From M0108 sp044228795 (GTDB lineage Bacteria > Pseudomonadota > Gammaproteobacteria > Chromatiales > Chromatiaceae), in contig JBGAUE010000001.1 of assembly GCA_044228795.1 (NCBI GenBank), forward strand, positions 124,001 to 188,000: a DNA stretch of 64,000 bases, written 5' to 3'. A model generated the notes under the pieces. The model ran no database searches. It worked only from the letters and a program-made list of their open reading frames with translations, and was not told the origin of the DNA. Both the position numbers and the translations under genes were made by a program. Each line of letters starts with the position of its first letter. The first letter of the stretch is position 1. Positions 43,785-51,956 of this stretch are shown here, in pieces.

Positions 43785-45916
43785 GGCTCGACCTCCGGTA
43801 CCCGGCAGGTACGGAAGAAGTCGTAGTGTTCGATGGCCTCCAGGATGCCGAAGGCATAGGGGCGTTCGGCAAAATAGACCCGCTCCATGTCTGCGAGTTG
43901 GGACAGCTCCTCGTGGTGTCGGTTGGCGACCACCACGGCCAGGGTATTGCCGCGCATCATGTCTTCGTCCGCACCCGATCCGCCTGCCACCAGGATATGC
44001 TCCAGGGGAATGCCGAATCGATGGGCGACATAGCGCAATGCCAGGCCCTTGCTGGCGCGGGCCGGCACGATATCCAGATACTGGCCGAAGGAATGGATGA
44101 CGTTGGCGTTAATGTCCTGAGTTCGCAACAGCGCGAGGATCTCATCCACCGGTGGGGCAAGCGCCGGGTCGTAATGATAGGAGAGCTTGAAGCGGCTCTG
44201 CTCGATTTTGGGCTGCAGCGCGAGGCCCGGCAGGTCCGCAAGGACGCGGCGGACCGCCGTCGGCCTCCACAGGTGATCCACATGCTCGGACCAGTGACCG
44301 TCCGGTTCCAACTGGGCGGTATAGTGGATCTGGGTGCCGAGGCTGGTGATCAACACGTCCGGAATGGGAATTCCATGGCGCTTGAGGACCGCCAGGGCGG
44401 AATCGAGCCGCCGCCCGGTAACGATGCCAAAGTTGGTGCAGCGGCGATTCGTGCGCATGGTCTGGGCGAATTGCTCCACTCCCTGCGGGTCGCCGAGCAG
44501 GCTCTGATCCAGATCGGTGAAGAGTGCCCGGTCCCGGTAGATGAGACTGCGCCGCATGGGTCGGGTGTCCGGGATGGGAGCGCGGTGTTCCAGCAGTGGC
44601 TGGACGTGCTCCAGGTAGGCTTCTGCATGGGCGGTCCAGGCGTAGTGCTTGCGCACCCCCGCGAGCCCCTGCTCCGAGAAACGCTGCCAGGTCGTGGGAT
44701 CGCTCAGGATCTGCGTCAGGGCTTCAGCGATGGCGCTGGTATCGAGCGGGTCCACCAATAGCCCATTGTTACAGTTACCGATGATATCGACCGGCCCGCC
44801 GTTTTCGGTGGCAACCAGGGGCAGGCCGCTGGCGGCGGCCTCCAAGAGGGTGAGACCAAAGGGTTCGGTCAGGGCGGGATTGATGAAGACGCCCTGAGAC
44901 GCGCTCGCCAGGCGGTAGATCTCCGGTACCTGTTCGGCACGATGATGCTTGGGGATGGCGACCCGTCCGTAGAGGTCACAGGCATCCACGAGCAGCAAGA
45001 GCTCGGTCAGGACGCCGGAGGCGCCTTCATCCAGGTCGCGGATGTCGTCCCGGTTCCCGGCGACAATCAGCAGGTTCGCGAGCGCCTGGAGCTTGGCGGA
45101 TTCGCCGAATGCCTGGACCAGGGAGGCGATGTTCTTGCGCGGATCGGCACGCGACAGGGCGAGGATCAGCGGCTTGGATGGGTCGTCAAGGAAGCGGTCG
45201 ACCTCGGCGGCGAAGTCGGAGCTCGGCTCGCTCGGGGCCGGGGGCCGGAACTGGGTGAGGTCCGTCCCCGGCGGGATAACCACCATGCGGTCTGGTTGGT
45301 AGTAGTCGTAGAGGCCGTATTGCTCCTCGATCTCGTTGTGGGTGCTGGTGATCACCAGATCGGCGGTGGCGAGGGTTTCCTCCTCGGCGTCGATCCGACG
45401 GACCATGCTGTAGCGGCGGTCGATGTCCTCGCCGTCCATGCCCGCCGCCAACAACCGCTGACGTTTGTCACGCCCCAAGGAATGACCGGTATGGACCAGG
45501 GGTACCCCAAGCAGATGGGAGAGCCTCAGTCCCACATAACCGCCGTCCGCGTAATGGCTATGAATCAGGTCCGGCCAGCGGCCCTGCTCCCGCAGCCAGT
45601 CGTGGAGGTTGTCTACCAGGACGTCCAGGTGGTCCCAGAGCTGTTCCTTGGGGAGATAGCACTCGGGGCCGGCATCGATGCGAACGATACGGGCCTTTGC
45701 CGACAGGGGTTCGATGGGGATCCCATAGTCTGGGCTCACCCCCTGGTCCAGTACCCGCCGGGTGACCAGATCGACCTGGGTGACATCCGCCCGATCCCCG
45801 AGGGCACGCGCCAAGTCCACCACGTATTTGGTCTGGCCACCGGTGTCAGCGTCGCGTCCGAGCTCAAGGTCCTGGCCACGAATCAGGCCGTGAATGCTGA
45901 GTAGCAGGATATACAT
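43781..45916 (-). CDS. sps: Sucrose-phosphate synthase with C-terminal HAD domain
   Basis: This GT4-family enzyme makes sucrose-6-phosphate from a nucleotide-activated glucose and fructose-6-phosphate. The 711 residues begin SIHGLIRGQDLELGRDADTG, the typical SPS opening. The GT-B core has LSRADPRKNI and ALTEPFGLTLLEAAASGLP. From about 465 on there is a HAD domain with FTDLDQSLLGDP, so the phosphatase motif looks intact even though a separate spp gene follows. A GTG one codon upstream of the chosen ATG is possible. It is the first gene of the sucrose operon. The HAD part may be structural rather than catalytic. Confidence 0.93.
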   Translation of the reverse strand: MYILLLSIHGLIRGQDLELGRDADTGGQTKYVVDLARALGDRADVTQVDLVTRRVLDQGVSPDYGIPIEPLSAKARIVRIDAGPECYLPKEQLWDHLDVLVDNLHDWLREQGRWPDLIHSHYADGGYVGLRLSHLLGVPLVHTGHSLGRDKRQRLLAAGMDGEDIDRRYSMVRRIDAEEETLATADLVITSTHNEIEEQYGLYDYYQPDRMVVIPPGTDLTQFRPPAPSEPSSDFAAEVDRFLDDPSKPLILALSRADPRKNIASLVQAFGESAKLQALANLLIVAGNRDDIRDLDEGASGVLTELLLLVDACDLYGRVAIPKHHRAEQVPEIYRLASASQGVFINPALTEPFGLTLLEAAASGLPLVATENGGPVDIIGNCNNGLLVDPLDTSAIAEALTQILSDPTTWQRFSEQGLAGVRKHYAWTAHAEAYLEHVQPLLEHRAPIPDTRPMRRSLIYRDRALFTDLDQSLLGDPQGVEQFAQTMRTNRRCTNFGIVTGRRLDSALAVLKRHGIPIPDVLITSLGTQIHYTAQLEPDGHWSEHVDHLWRPTAVRRVLADLPGLALQPKIEQSRFKLSYHYDPALAPPVDEILALLRTQDINANVIHSFGQYLDIVPARASKGLALRYVAHRFGIPLEHILVAGGSGADEDMMRGNTLAVVVANRHHEELSQLADMERVYFAERPYAFGILEAIEHYDFFRTCRVPEVEP

Positions 45917-45964
45917 CACTTGTCCCCATTAGTTCGACTCACCGGGATTATGGTAACACGCTCG

Positions 45965-45981
45965 CCGCGAGCACCTCGCGG
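45965..45981 (-). promoter_or_regulatory. Perfect palindrome upstream of sps
   Basis: CCGCGAG-CAC-CTCGCGG has seven-base perfect arms and lies 49 bases before the sps start. A CATAAT on the minus strand (45948-45953) may be the -10, which would put the palindrome over the -35. Candidate operator of the sucrose operon; the regulator is unknown. Confidence 0.4.
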
Positions 45982-46264
45982 AGGCGGTTTTTGCAAGGGG
46001 CGGCGAGTAAAGGTGCCTGTGGGACTTTGACCAGGGTGCTGGCCAGTAGCGACGAATAAGCGCAGGACATCCACTATTTGTTGCTAGTCCGATCCTGGCA
46101 CGGTATGGGGAGCCCCGGGGTCCTTAGTTCCAGGATGAACCTGATCGGCTAACTGATTATTCAGTAAGCGCTATGACCCTACCCGACACCGGGCACGGAG
46201 CCGGGCCGGGCCGGGTAGCATTGGAATAGTGGCGCGGTTCCGTCGCCTCCTTGGTCAGCCTGCG
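45982..46264. other. Intergenic region with inverted repeats
   Basis: No coding sequence is visible. Two inverted repeats stand out: TAACTGA/TCAGTAA around 46150-46167 (one mismatch), and CTACCCG (46179-46185) paired with CGGGTAG (46212-46218) enclosing a GC-rich insert. They lie just beyond the diguanylate cyclase stop on the minus strand and may end that transcript, though no T run follows. Confidence 0.4.
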
Positions 46265-47059
46265 TCAACAGAGGCGGGAGCGCACCGCGCCTTTGCCGCT
46301 TTGCTTTGCTTCGTACATCAATTCGTCCGCGGCCTTGAGCATGGCAGGGAATGGCTGATCTGATGCGGAAAACCAAGCCAAGCCCAGGCTTGCCGTCACC
46401 GGTGGGAAGCTGCTAAGCCGTTCCTTCACGGCAGTGAGGATCTTGTCTGCCACAGCCACGGCATCCGGGGAATCAACCTCCAGAAGCAGGATCGCGAATT
46501 CATCGCCGCCGAGACGGGCGACACAATTGCTGGAACGTACAGTGCCCAGCATAGCCTGCGCAGTCGCCTGTAACGCAAAGTCGCCGATGTCGTGGCCCTG
46601 CGAGTCGTTGAGTTCCTTAAAGTTATCCAGATCGAGAAGAATCATGGCCAAGGGCCTCGGATAGCGCCTCGACCGTTGTACCTCGCGGCAACCCTCATCG
46701 AAGAAACCGCGGCGATTGTTCAGACCGGTCAGGGTGTCATGGGTCGCGTATTCGCGCTCACAGTCGAATTGGCTTCGTACCTGCCCCACCAGCAGGGCAA
46801 CGATGTTATAAACGATGAGCCGGGCCACTAAATTGCCCCAAGGCACCCAGGCCGCACTGAAATGCCACCCGGCGGCGAGATCCAGCACGAGCCACATCGC
46901 CACGGCAAAGTTGGCAATAATGACTCCTGTTGCGCTGCCGCCGAACCAGGCGGCCACCAGCACTGGCAGCAGCGCCGCGGACGTGAAGGTGACTTCCGCG
47001 TCCGTGGCAGTCCTGATGGTGCCCAACAGGAACAAGAAGCCAAGGCAGACTGACCACAA
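46265..47059 (-). CDS. Diguanylate cyclase, probably truncated at the N-terminus
   Basis: The GGDEF domain (residues about 105-264) makes cyclic di-GMP; R-L-G-G-D-E-F-A and the ATHDTLTGLNNRRGFF opening are intact. Four hydrophobic segments precede it, but the frame has only a TTG start at 47059 in the middle of the first one. An in-frame TAG lies at 47072-47074. Removing one G from the GGGGG run just upstream would join NRLVVLG to LWSVCLGFLF, which looks like the natural protein, so a one-base insertion has broken the frame. Further upstream the 312-bp repeat begins at 47091. The gene may be inactive or may use the TTG start. Confidence 0.75.
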   Translation of the reverse strand: MWSVCLGFLFLLGTIRTATDAEVTFTSAALLPVLVAAWFGGSATGVIIANFAVAMWLVLDLAAGWHFSAAWVPWGNLVARLIVYNIVALLVGQVRSQFDCEREYATHDTLTGLNNRRGFFDEGCREVQRSRRYPRPLAMILLDLDNFKELNDSQGHDIGDFALQATAQAMLGTVRSSNCVARLGGDEFAILLLEVDSPDAVAVADKILTAVKERLSSFPPVTASLGLAWFSASDQPFPAMLKAADELMYEAKQSGKGAVRSRLC

Positions 47060-47090
47060 CCCCCAGTACCACTAGCCGGTTCTGAACTTT

Positions 47091-47402
47091 CGCTGCCGGC
47101 CATGGAGAGCGAAGCGAAGGCCGGTAGTCCCCGGAAGGCGTCGGCGCGAGCGTGCCGCCGGAGGGGCGTAGGGGCCACCGGTCCCGAAGCCGTGGAGGCG
47201 GTATGCAGAGCGCATCCGACACGCCGTCGAGCCATTCGTCGTAGGGTCATGGCAGAGTCCGACCGTCCCCACAGGGGACACGTCGTGACGGAGCCGTGAC
47301 CCGGAGCGGGGCGGCCGGGGCCTCATGGTTGTCGCCGAGCGCAAGGCGAAAGGGGGACTGGGATGTCCCGTTTCGCATCCTGAGCACGGCGACACTCCGA
47401 CT
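47091..47402 (-). repeat. 312-bp structured repeat, copy A
   Basis: Read on the minus strand this is the same sequence as 58120-58431, with one visible mismatch (C at the position where copy B has G, in GGGTCAxGGCTCC). It begins AGTCGGAGTG and ends GGCCGGCAGCG. On the plus strand it forms nested hairpins: GTCGCCG/CGGCGAC (47331-47337 and 47387-47393) enclosing GCGAAA/TTTCGC and GGGAC/GTCCC, and a separate GTCCCC-ACA-GGGGAC (47265-47279). I see no terminal inverted repeats and no obvious target duplication. Several frames are open because of base composition. The family is unknown to me. Bases 47403-47463 hold nothing else. Confidence 0.92.
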
Positions 47403-47463
47403 AGATAATGCCTCTAACTGCCTCATTCGGCTACAAGCCTCCGGCTACCAAGTGGCTATTTTC

Positions 47464-49344
47464 TTATAGCGACGGCGGCGTGTCAGGAAATCCCTGGGCA
47501 CTATCCGGGGTTGGAGGCAAGTTGATTTGTACGGTGGCTGGGTCGTTACCCGGATCGGGATCGATCAGTGCCAGCAGGGTCCAACCGGCCGCGGGTACGA
47601 TGGGCGTCTCGGTGGTGAAGACCTCCAGGCGTCCCTTGGGATCAAGCGCGAAGAGGAGGGTCGCTCGTTCCCCGTGCATAGCCTGGAAATCGGCCAGGGT
47701 GAAGGCCTCGGACAGGTTGGTACGATGGACCTCGGCGCCGCGGGCCATGCGTAGCGCCAAGTCCGCGTGGCTGATCAGTTCACCAAACGCGGTTCGCCCC
47801 GCGCCCAGGATCTCTCGCCGGCCACTACCAGGTGTGGGTGCCCCCACGCGCAGGGCGAATATGCCCTTGACACCAAAGACGTCTTTGTAGCGGTTACATG
47901 CCAGATCATTCAGGTGGGCATCGGTGGTCACCGCCAGTAGGCGTCCTAGGCCGGTGGTATCGAGATAGGCCTCCGCGTGCTCCGAGAGGGGGTTGCCGTA
48001 ATAGGCCCTGAGCCCTGCCATCCGCGCGCGGCTCACATTGTCCCACTGGGTGTCGCATAAGAGGACCGGAACCTTCTCCCTGTCGAGGGCCAGGGCCAGG
48101 GCACGGGCAAGTGGGTTGGCCCCCAGGATCAGAAAACCTTGGGCCTCAGGGGCGGCCGCGTTGAGAAGACGTGCCAGCGGCCCGGCGGTCAGGCTCTGCA
48201 GGACCACGGTGCCAATGATGACAGCAAAGGCGAGCGGCACCAGCAACCCCGCCTCCTCAAAGCCCCGTTGCTCGAGTTTGAGGGCAAAGAGCGCGCTGAC
48301 GGCTGCGGCTACGATACCGCGTGGCGCAATCCAGGCGAGCAGGGCGCGCTCACCTGAAGAAAGGGACGATCCCCAGGTACCGTAGAGGACCTCGATCGGC
48401 CGGGCGACAAACTGGATCGCCAGGAAGACACCGACCACCCCCCAGCCGAGGCTCTGGAGCCCAGCTAGATCGAGGCGCGCGGCGAGCAGGATGAAGAGCG
48501 CCGTGATCAGCAGCAGCGACAGGCTTTCCTTGAACTCCAGGATTTCATCAATGGGTATCCCTTTGCGGTTGCCGAGATAGATCCCCATGACGGTGACGGC
48601 GAGCAGTCCCGATTCCCCCGCAACCACATCGGCCCAGGCGAAGACGCCAAATACCGCCGCCAGGGTCGTGACGTTGAAAAGATAGCTTGGAAGCCAGTCG
48701 CGCCTCAGGGCCTCGCCCAACAGCCAGCCGCCCGCAAGCCCTGTCACGATACCCACGGCGATGGTCGCGGAGAAGGTTGCCACGGTCGCGCCCAGGGCGC
48801 CACCGGCCTCCGAGGAGATCACAAACTCGAGCACCAGGACCGCGAGCAGGGCGCCGATGGGATCGACGACGATCCCCTCCCAACGCAGGATGCCAGCAAC
48901 TTGGGCGGAGGGACGCACCGTGCGCAGCATGGGCACGATAACCGTAGGGCCGGTGACGACCATGATGGCGCCGAAGAGGATCGCCAGTTCCCATTGCAAG
49001 CCTGCAATCAGGTGTGTCGCCAGGGCCGTCACCGCCCAGGTTAACAGTACCCCGACGGTCACGAACCGGCGCACTACATGTTCCAACCCGCGGATCTCCG
49101 CGAACCGCAGCGTCAGGCTGCCCTCGAAAAGGATCACCGCCACCGCGAGCGACACAAAGGGAAAGAGGAGGGGGCCCAGCAGCGCGTCGGGGTCGAGCCA
49201 ACCCGCCACCGGGCCAACCAGGATACCCATCAGCAGCAGAAACAGGATGGCCGGCAGGCGCAGCCGCCAGGCGAGCCATTGGCAAACAGCGCCGAGCAGC
49301 GCGATGACCGCAACCGCGAACATCGGGTGTTGGCTTAACGGCAT
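47464..49344 (-). CDS. Cation:proton antiporter (CPA type) with C-terminal RCK-like domain
   Basis: This inner membrane Na+(K+)/H+ antiporter of the NhaP/KefC sort has 626 residues from the ATG at 49344. About 12-13 helices are followed by a nucleotide-binding TrkA-N-like domain (GFLILGANPLARALALAL near residue 400) and a further soluble part. TGPTVIVPMLRTVRP and WEGIVVDPIGA carry the conserved ion-site residues. The longer open frame to 49656 enters the end of ppsA and is rejected. The C-terminus ends close to repeat copy A. It fits a salt-exposed cell, next to osmolyte genes. Ion specificity is not decided by sequence. Confidence 0.9.
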   Translation of the reverse strand: MPLSQHPMFAVAVIALLGAVCQWLAWRLRLPAILFLLLMGILVGPVAGWLDPDALLGPLLFPFVSLAVAVILFEGSLTLRFAEIRGLEHVVRRFVTVGVLLTWAVTALATHLIAGLQWELAILFGAIMVVTGPTVIVPMLRTVRPSAQVAGILRWEGIVVDPIGALLAVLVLEFVISSEAGGALGATVATFSATIAVGIVTGLAGGWLLGEALRRDWLPSYLFNVTTLAAVFGVFAWADVVAGESGLLAVTVMGIYLGNRKGIPIDEILEFKESLSLLLITALFILLAARLDLAGLQSLGWGVVGVFLAIQFVARPIEVLYGTWGSSLSSGERALLAWIAPRGIVAAAVSALFALKLEQRGFEEAGLLVPLAFAVIIGTVVLQSLTAGPLARLLNAAAPEAQGFLILGANPLARALALALDREKVPVLLCDTQWDNVSRARMAGLRAYYGNPLSEHAEAYLDTTGLGRLLAVTTDAHLNDLACNRYKDVFGVKGIFALRVGAPTPGSGRREILGAGRTAFGELISHADLALRMARGAEVHRTNLSEAFTLADFQAMHGERATLLFALDPKGRLEVFTTETPIVPAAGWTLLALIDPDPGNDPATVQINLPPTPDSAQGFPDTPPSL

Positions 49345-49438
49345 CTCCAACTCGTCAATGAAGGTCCGAGGCAGTGCGCCCAGAAGTATGCAATGGCCAC
49401 CCGCCCGGCGGGGGCAGCCACGCTGTGGTTTCAGCACA

Positions 49439-51814
49439 TCATTTAGCCTGGTTGGCCTTCTCCTCAAGATAGAGCCAGGTGTCGATGACGGTATCGGGAT
49501 TGAGGGAGATGCTGGTGATGCCCTGATTGAGCAACCAGTCGGCCAGATCGGGATGGTCCGAGGGGCCCTGGCCGCAGATGCCCACGTACTTGCTCTGCTT
49601 GCGGCAGGCCTCGATGGCCATAGACAGCATCTTGAGGACCGCGGGATCGCGCTCATCGAAGTGCTCGGCTACCAGGGCGGAATCCCGGTCCAGGCCCAAG
49701 GTCAGCTGGGTCATGTCGTTGGAGCCAATGGAGAAACCATCGAAGTACTCCAGGAACTCCTCCGCCAGCACGGCGTTGGAGGGAATCTCGCACATCATGA
49801 TGAGGCGCAGGCCGTCCTTGCCCCGCTGCAACCCTTGGGCCGCCAGGGCCTCGACCACGGCCTTGGCCTGCTTGAGGGTGCGCACGAAGGGAATCATGAT
49901 CTCGATATTGGTCAGGCCCATGTCGTTGCGTACCCGCTTGAGGGCTTCGCATTCCATCTCGAAGCAGTCCTTGAAGGACTCGGCGACATAGCGTCCGGCG
50001 CCGCGGAAGCCGATCATCGGGTTCTCTTCCTCTGGCTCGTAGCGGGTCCCTGCGATCAGGTTGGCGTATTCATTGGACTTGAAGTCCGACATGCGCACGA
50101 TGACGGTATGAGGGGCGAAGGCGGCGCCGAGGGTGGCGATGCCCTCCGTCAGTTTGGTGACAAAGAACTCTCGCGGGCTGGAGTAGGCGGCGATGCGCGG
50201 GGCGATGCGGGCCTGGAGATCTGGCGGCAGCTGGTCGTACTCCAGCAAGGCCTTGGGATGGATACCGATCATGTTGTTGATGATGAACTCCAGGCGCGCC
50301 AGGCCGACCCCGGCGTTGGGGATGGCGGCAAAGGCGAAGGCCCGGTCCGGATTGCCCACGTTCATCATGATCTTGACCGGTATGTCCGGCATGTGGGACA
50401 TCTCGATGATCTTGTGCTCGAAGGGCAGGGCGCCTTCATAGATATAGCCGGTATCGCCCTCGGCACAGGAGACGGTAACGGGCTGGCCTTCGGTGACCTT
50501 TTCGGTGGCATCCACGCATCCCACCACCGCCGGTACGCCCAACTCGCGGGCAATGATGGCGGCATGGCAGGTGCGCCCACCACGGTTGGTGACGATGGCC
50601 GCCGCCCGCTTCATGATCGGCTCCCAATCGGGATCGGTCATGTCGGTGATGAGGACATCACCGGGCTGGACCTTATCCATATCGTGAGTGCCATGCACCA
50701 CCCGGGCCGGGCCGGCGCCGATGCGATGACCGATGCTGCGACCGGTAGCGAGGATCGGGCCCTTGGCGCGTAAGTGATAGCGCTCCAGGATATTGCCGGA
50801 GCGGCTCTGGACCGTCTCGGGACGAGCCTGGACCACATAAAGTTGGCCGTCTAGACCATCCTTTGCCCACTCGATGTCCATCGGCCGGCCATAGTGGTTT
50901 TCGATCAGCACCGCTTGTTTGGCCAGTTCCATGACCTCGGCGTCGGTGATAGAGAAGCGCAGACGATCGGCCTCGGGCACCTCTTCGGTAAGGACCTTCT
51001 TGGCACCACCTGGCTCGGCATAGACCATGCGCAGGGCCTTGCCACCCACGTTGCGGCGCAGCACGGCGGGCCGGCCTGCGGCCAGGGTCGGCTTGTGGAC
51101 ATAGAACTCATCGGGATTGACGGCGCCCTGGACCACCATTTCGCCCAGACCATAGCTGGAGGTGATAAATACGGCATCCCGAAATCCCGATTCCGTGTCC
51201 AGAGTGAACATGACGCCTGAGGCGGCGAGGTCGCTGCGCACCATGCGCTGGATGCCGGCGGAGAGGGCGACGTGGCGGTGTTCGAAGCCCTGATGGACAC
51301 GGTAGGAGATGGCCCGATCGTTGAACAGGGAGGCGAAAACCTCCTTGATGCGGTGTTTGATGTCGTCCAGGCCCTTGACGTTGAGGAAGGTCTCCTGCTG
51401 ACCGGCGAAGGAGGCATCCGGCAAATCCTCCGCGGTGGCGGAGGAACGCACGGCCCAGGAGACCTCGCTGCCCGCCTCAGCCACGAGTTGCTGGTAATAG
51501 TCGTTGATGCCGTCCTCAAGGGCGGCAGGGAAGGGTTGTGCCATGATCCAGTCACGGATTCGAGGACCGACCTGCGCCAGCTTGGCAACGTCTTCCACGT
51601 CCAGGTCATCGAGCAGGGCCTGGATGCGCTCGTCCAGGCCATCCTTGGCAAGGAACTCGCGGTAGGCGTCGGCGGTGGTGGCGAAGCCGCCGGGAACCCG
51701 CACCCCCACTGCCGCCAGGTGATGGATCATTTCGCCAAGGGAGGCATTCTTGCCGCCCACGATGGGCACATCGTCCATGCGCAGGTCGCGGAGCCAGCGG
51801 ACGTATTCGGTCAT
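49439..51814 (-). CDS. ppsA: Phosphoenolpyruvate synthase
   Basis: PpsA converts pyruvate and ATP to phosphoenolpyruvate, AMP and phosphate, a gluconeogenic step needed in autotrophs and during growth on organic acids. The 791 residues match the family. The N-terminal ATP-grasp part begins with VPIVGGKNASLGEM. The phosphohistidine is in NRGGRTCHAAI near residue 420, and the PEP-site cysteine is in KYVGICGQGPSD near the end. No regulatory kinase gene (ppsR) is adjacent, unlike in some relatives. The upstream 142-base gap separates it from nadB. Confidence 0.97.
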   Translation of the reverse strand: MTEYVRWLRDLRMDDVPIVGGKNASLGEMIHHLAAVGVRVPGGFATTADAYREFLAKDGLDERIQALLDDLDVEDVAKLAQVGPRIRDWIMAQPFPAALEDGINDYYQQLVAEAGSEVSWAVRSSATAEDLPDASFAGQQETFLNVKGLDDIKHRIKEVFASLFNDRAISYRVHQGFEHRHVALSAGIQRMVRSDLAASGVMFTLDTESGFRDAVFITSSYGLGEMVVQGAVNPDEFYVHKPTLAAGRPAVLRRNVGGKALRMVYAEPGGAKKVLTEEVPEADRLRFSITDAEVMELAKQAVLIENHYGRPMDIEWAKDGLDGQLYVVQARPETVQSRSGNILERYHLRAKGPILATGRSIGHRIGAGPARVVHGTHDMDKVQPGDVLITDMTDPDWEPIMKRAAAIVTNRGGRTCHAAIIARELGVPAVVGCVDATEKVTEGQPVTVSCAEGDTGYIYEGALPFEHKIIEMSHMPDIPVKIMMNVGNPDRAFAFAAIPNAGVGLARLEFIINNMIGIHPKALLEYDQLPPDLQARIAPRIAAYSSPREFFVTKLTEGIATLGAAFAPHTVIVRMSDFKSNEYANLIAGTRYEPEEENPMIGFRGAGRYVAESFKDCFEMECEALKRVRNDMGLTNIEIMIPFVRTLKQAKAVVEALAAQGLQRGKDGLRLIMMCEIPSNAVLAEEFLEYFDGFSIGSNDMTQLTLGLDRDSALVAEHFDERDPAVLKMLSMAIEACRKQSKYVGICGQGPSDHPDLADWLLNQGITSISLNPDTVIDTWLYLEEKANQAK

Positions 51815-51956
51815 GTCAAATCTCCCTCAAGTTGCCGGGAAGGAATAAGGGTGAATAGCAACCAGGATGCGGTCGCGTATGGAAATGGCAGATGATAAAT
51901 GACGTTGATGCGCTGCATCAAAAATCTTATGGAGCTTTTAGATCCGGGTTGGAGAA

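Noticed and set aside
47072..47395. Protein-coding gene inside the 312-bp repeat (MSPCSGCETGHPS...)
   Set aside because: The frame is shared by both copies, but other frames on both strands are equally open and the composition is Arg/Pro/Ser-rich, so base composition explains it. The element is reported as a repeat.
48761..50773. 670-codon plus-strand open frame across the antiporter and ppsA genes
   Set aside because: It is the antisense of two well-conserved genes; the translation is low-complexity and unlike any family.
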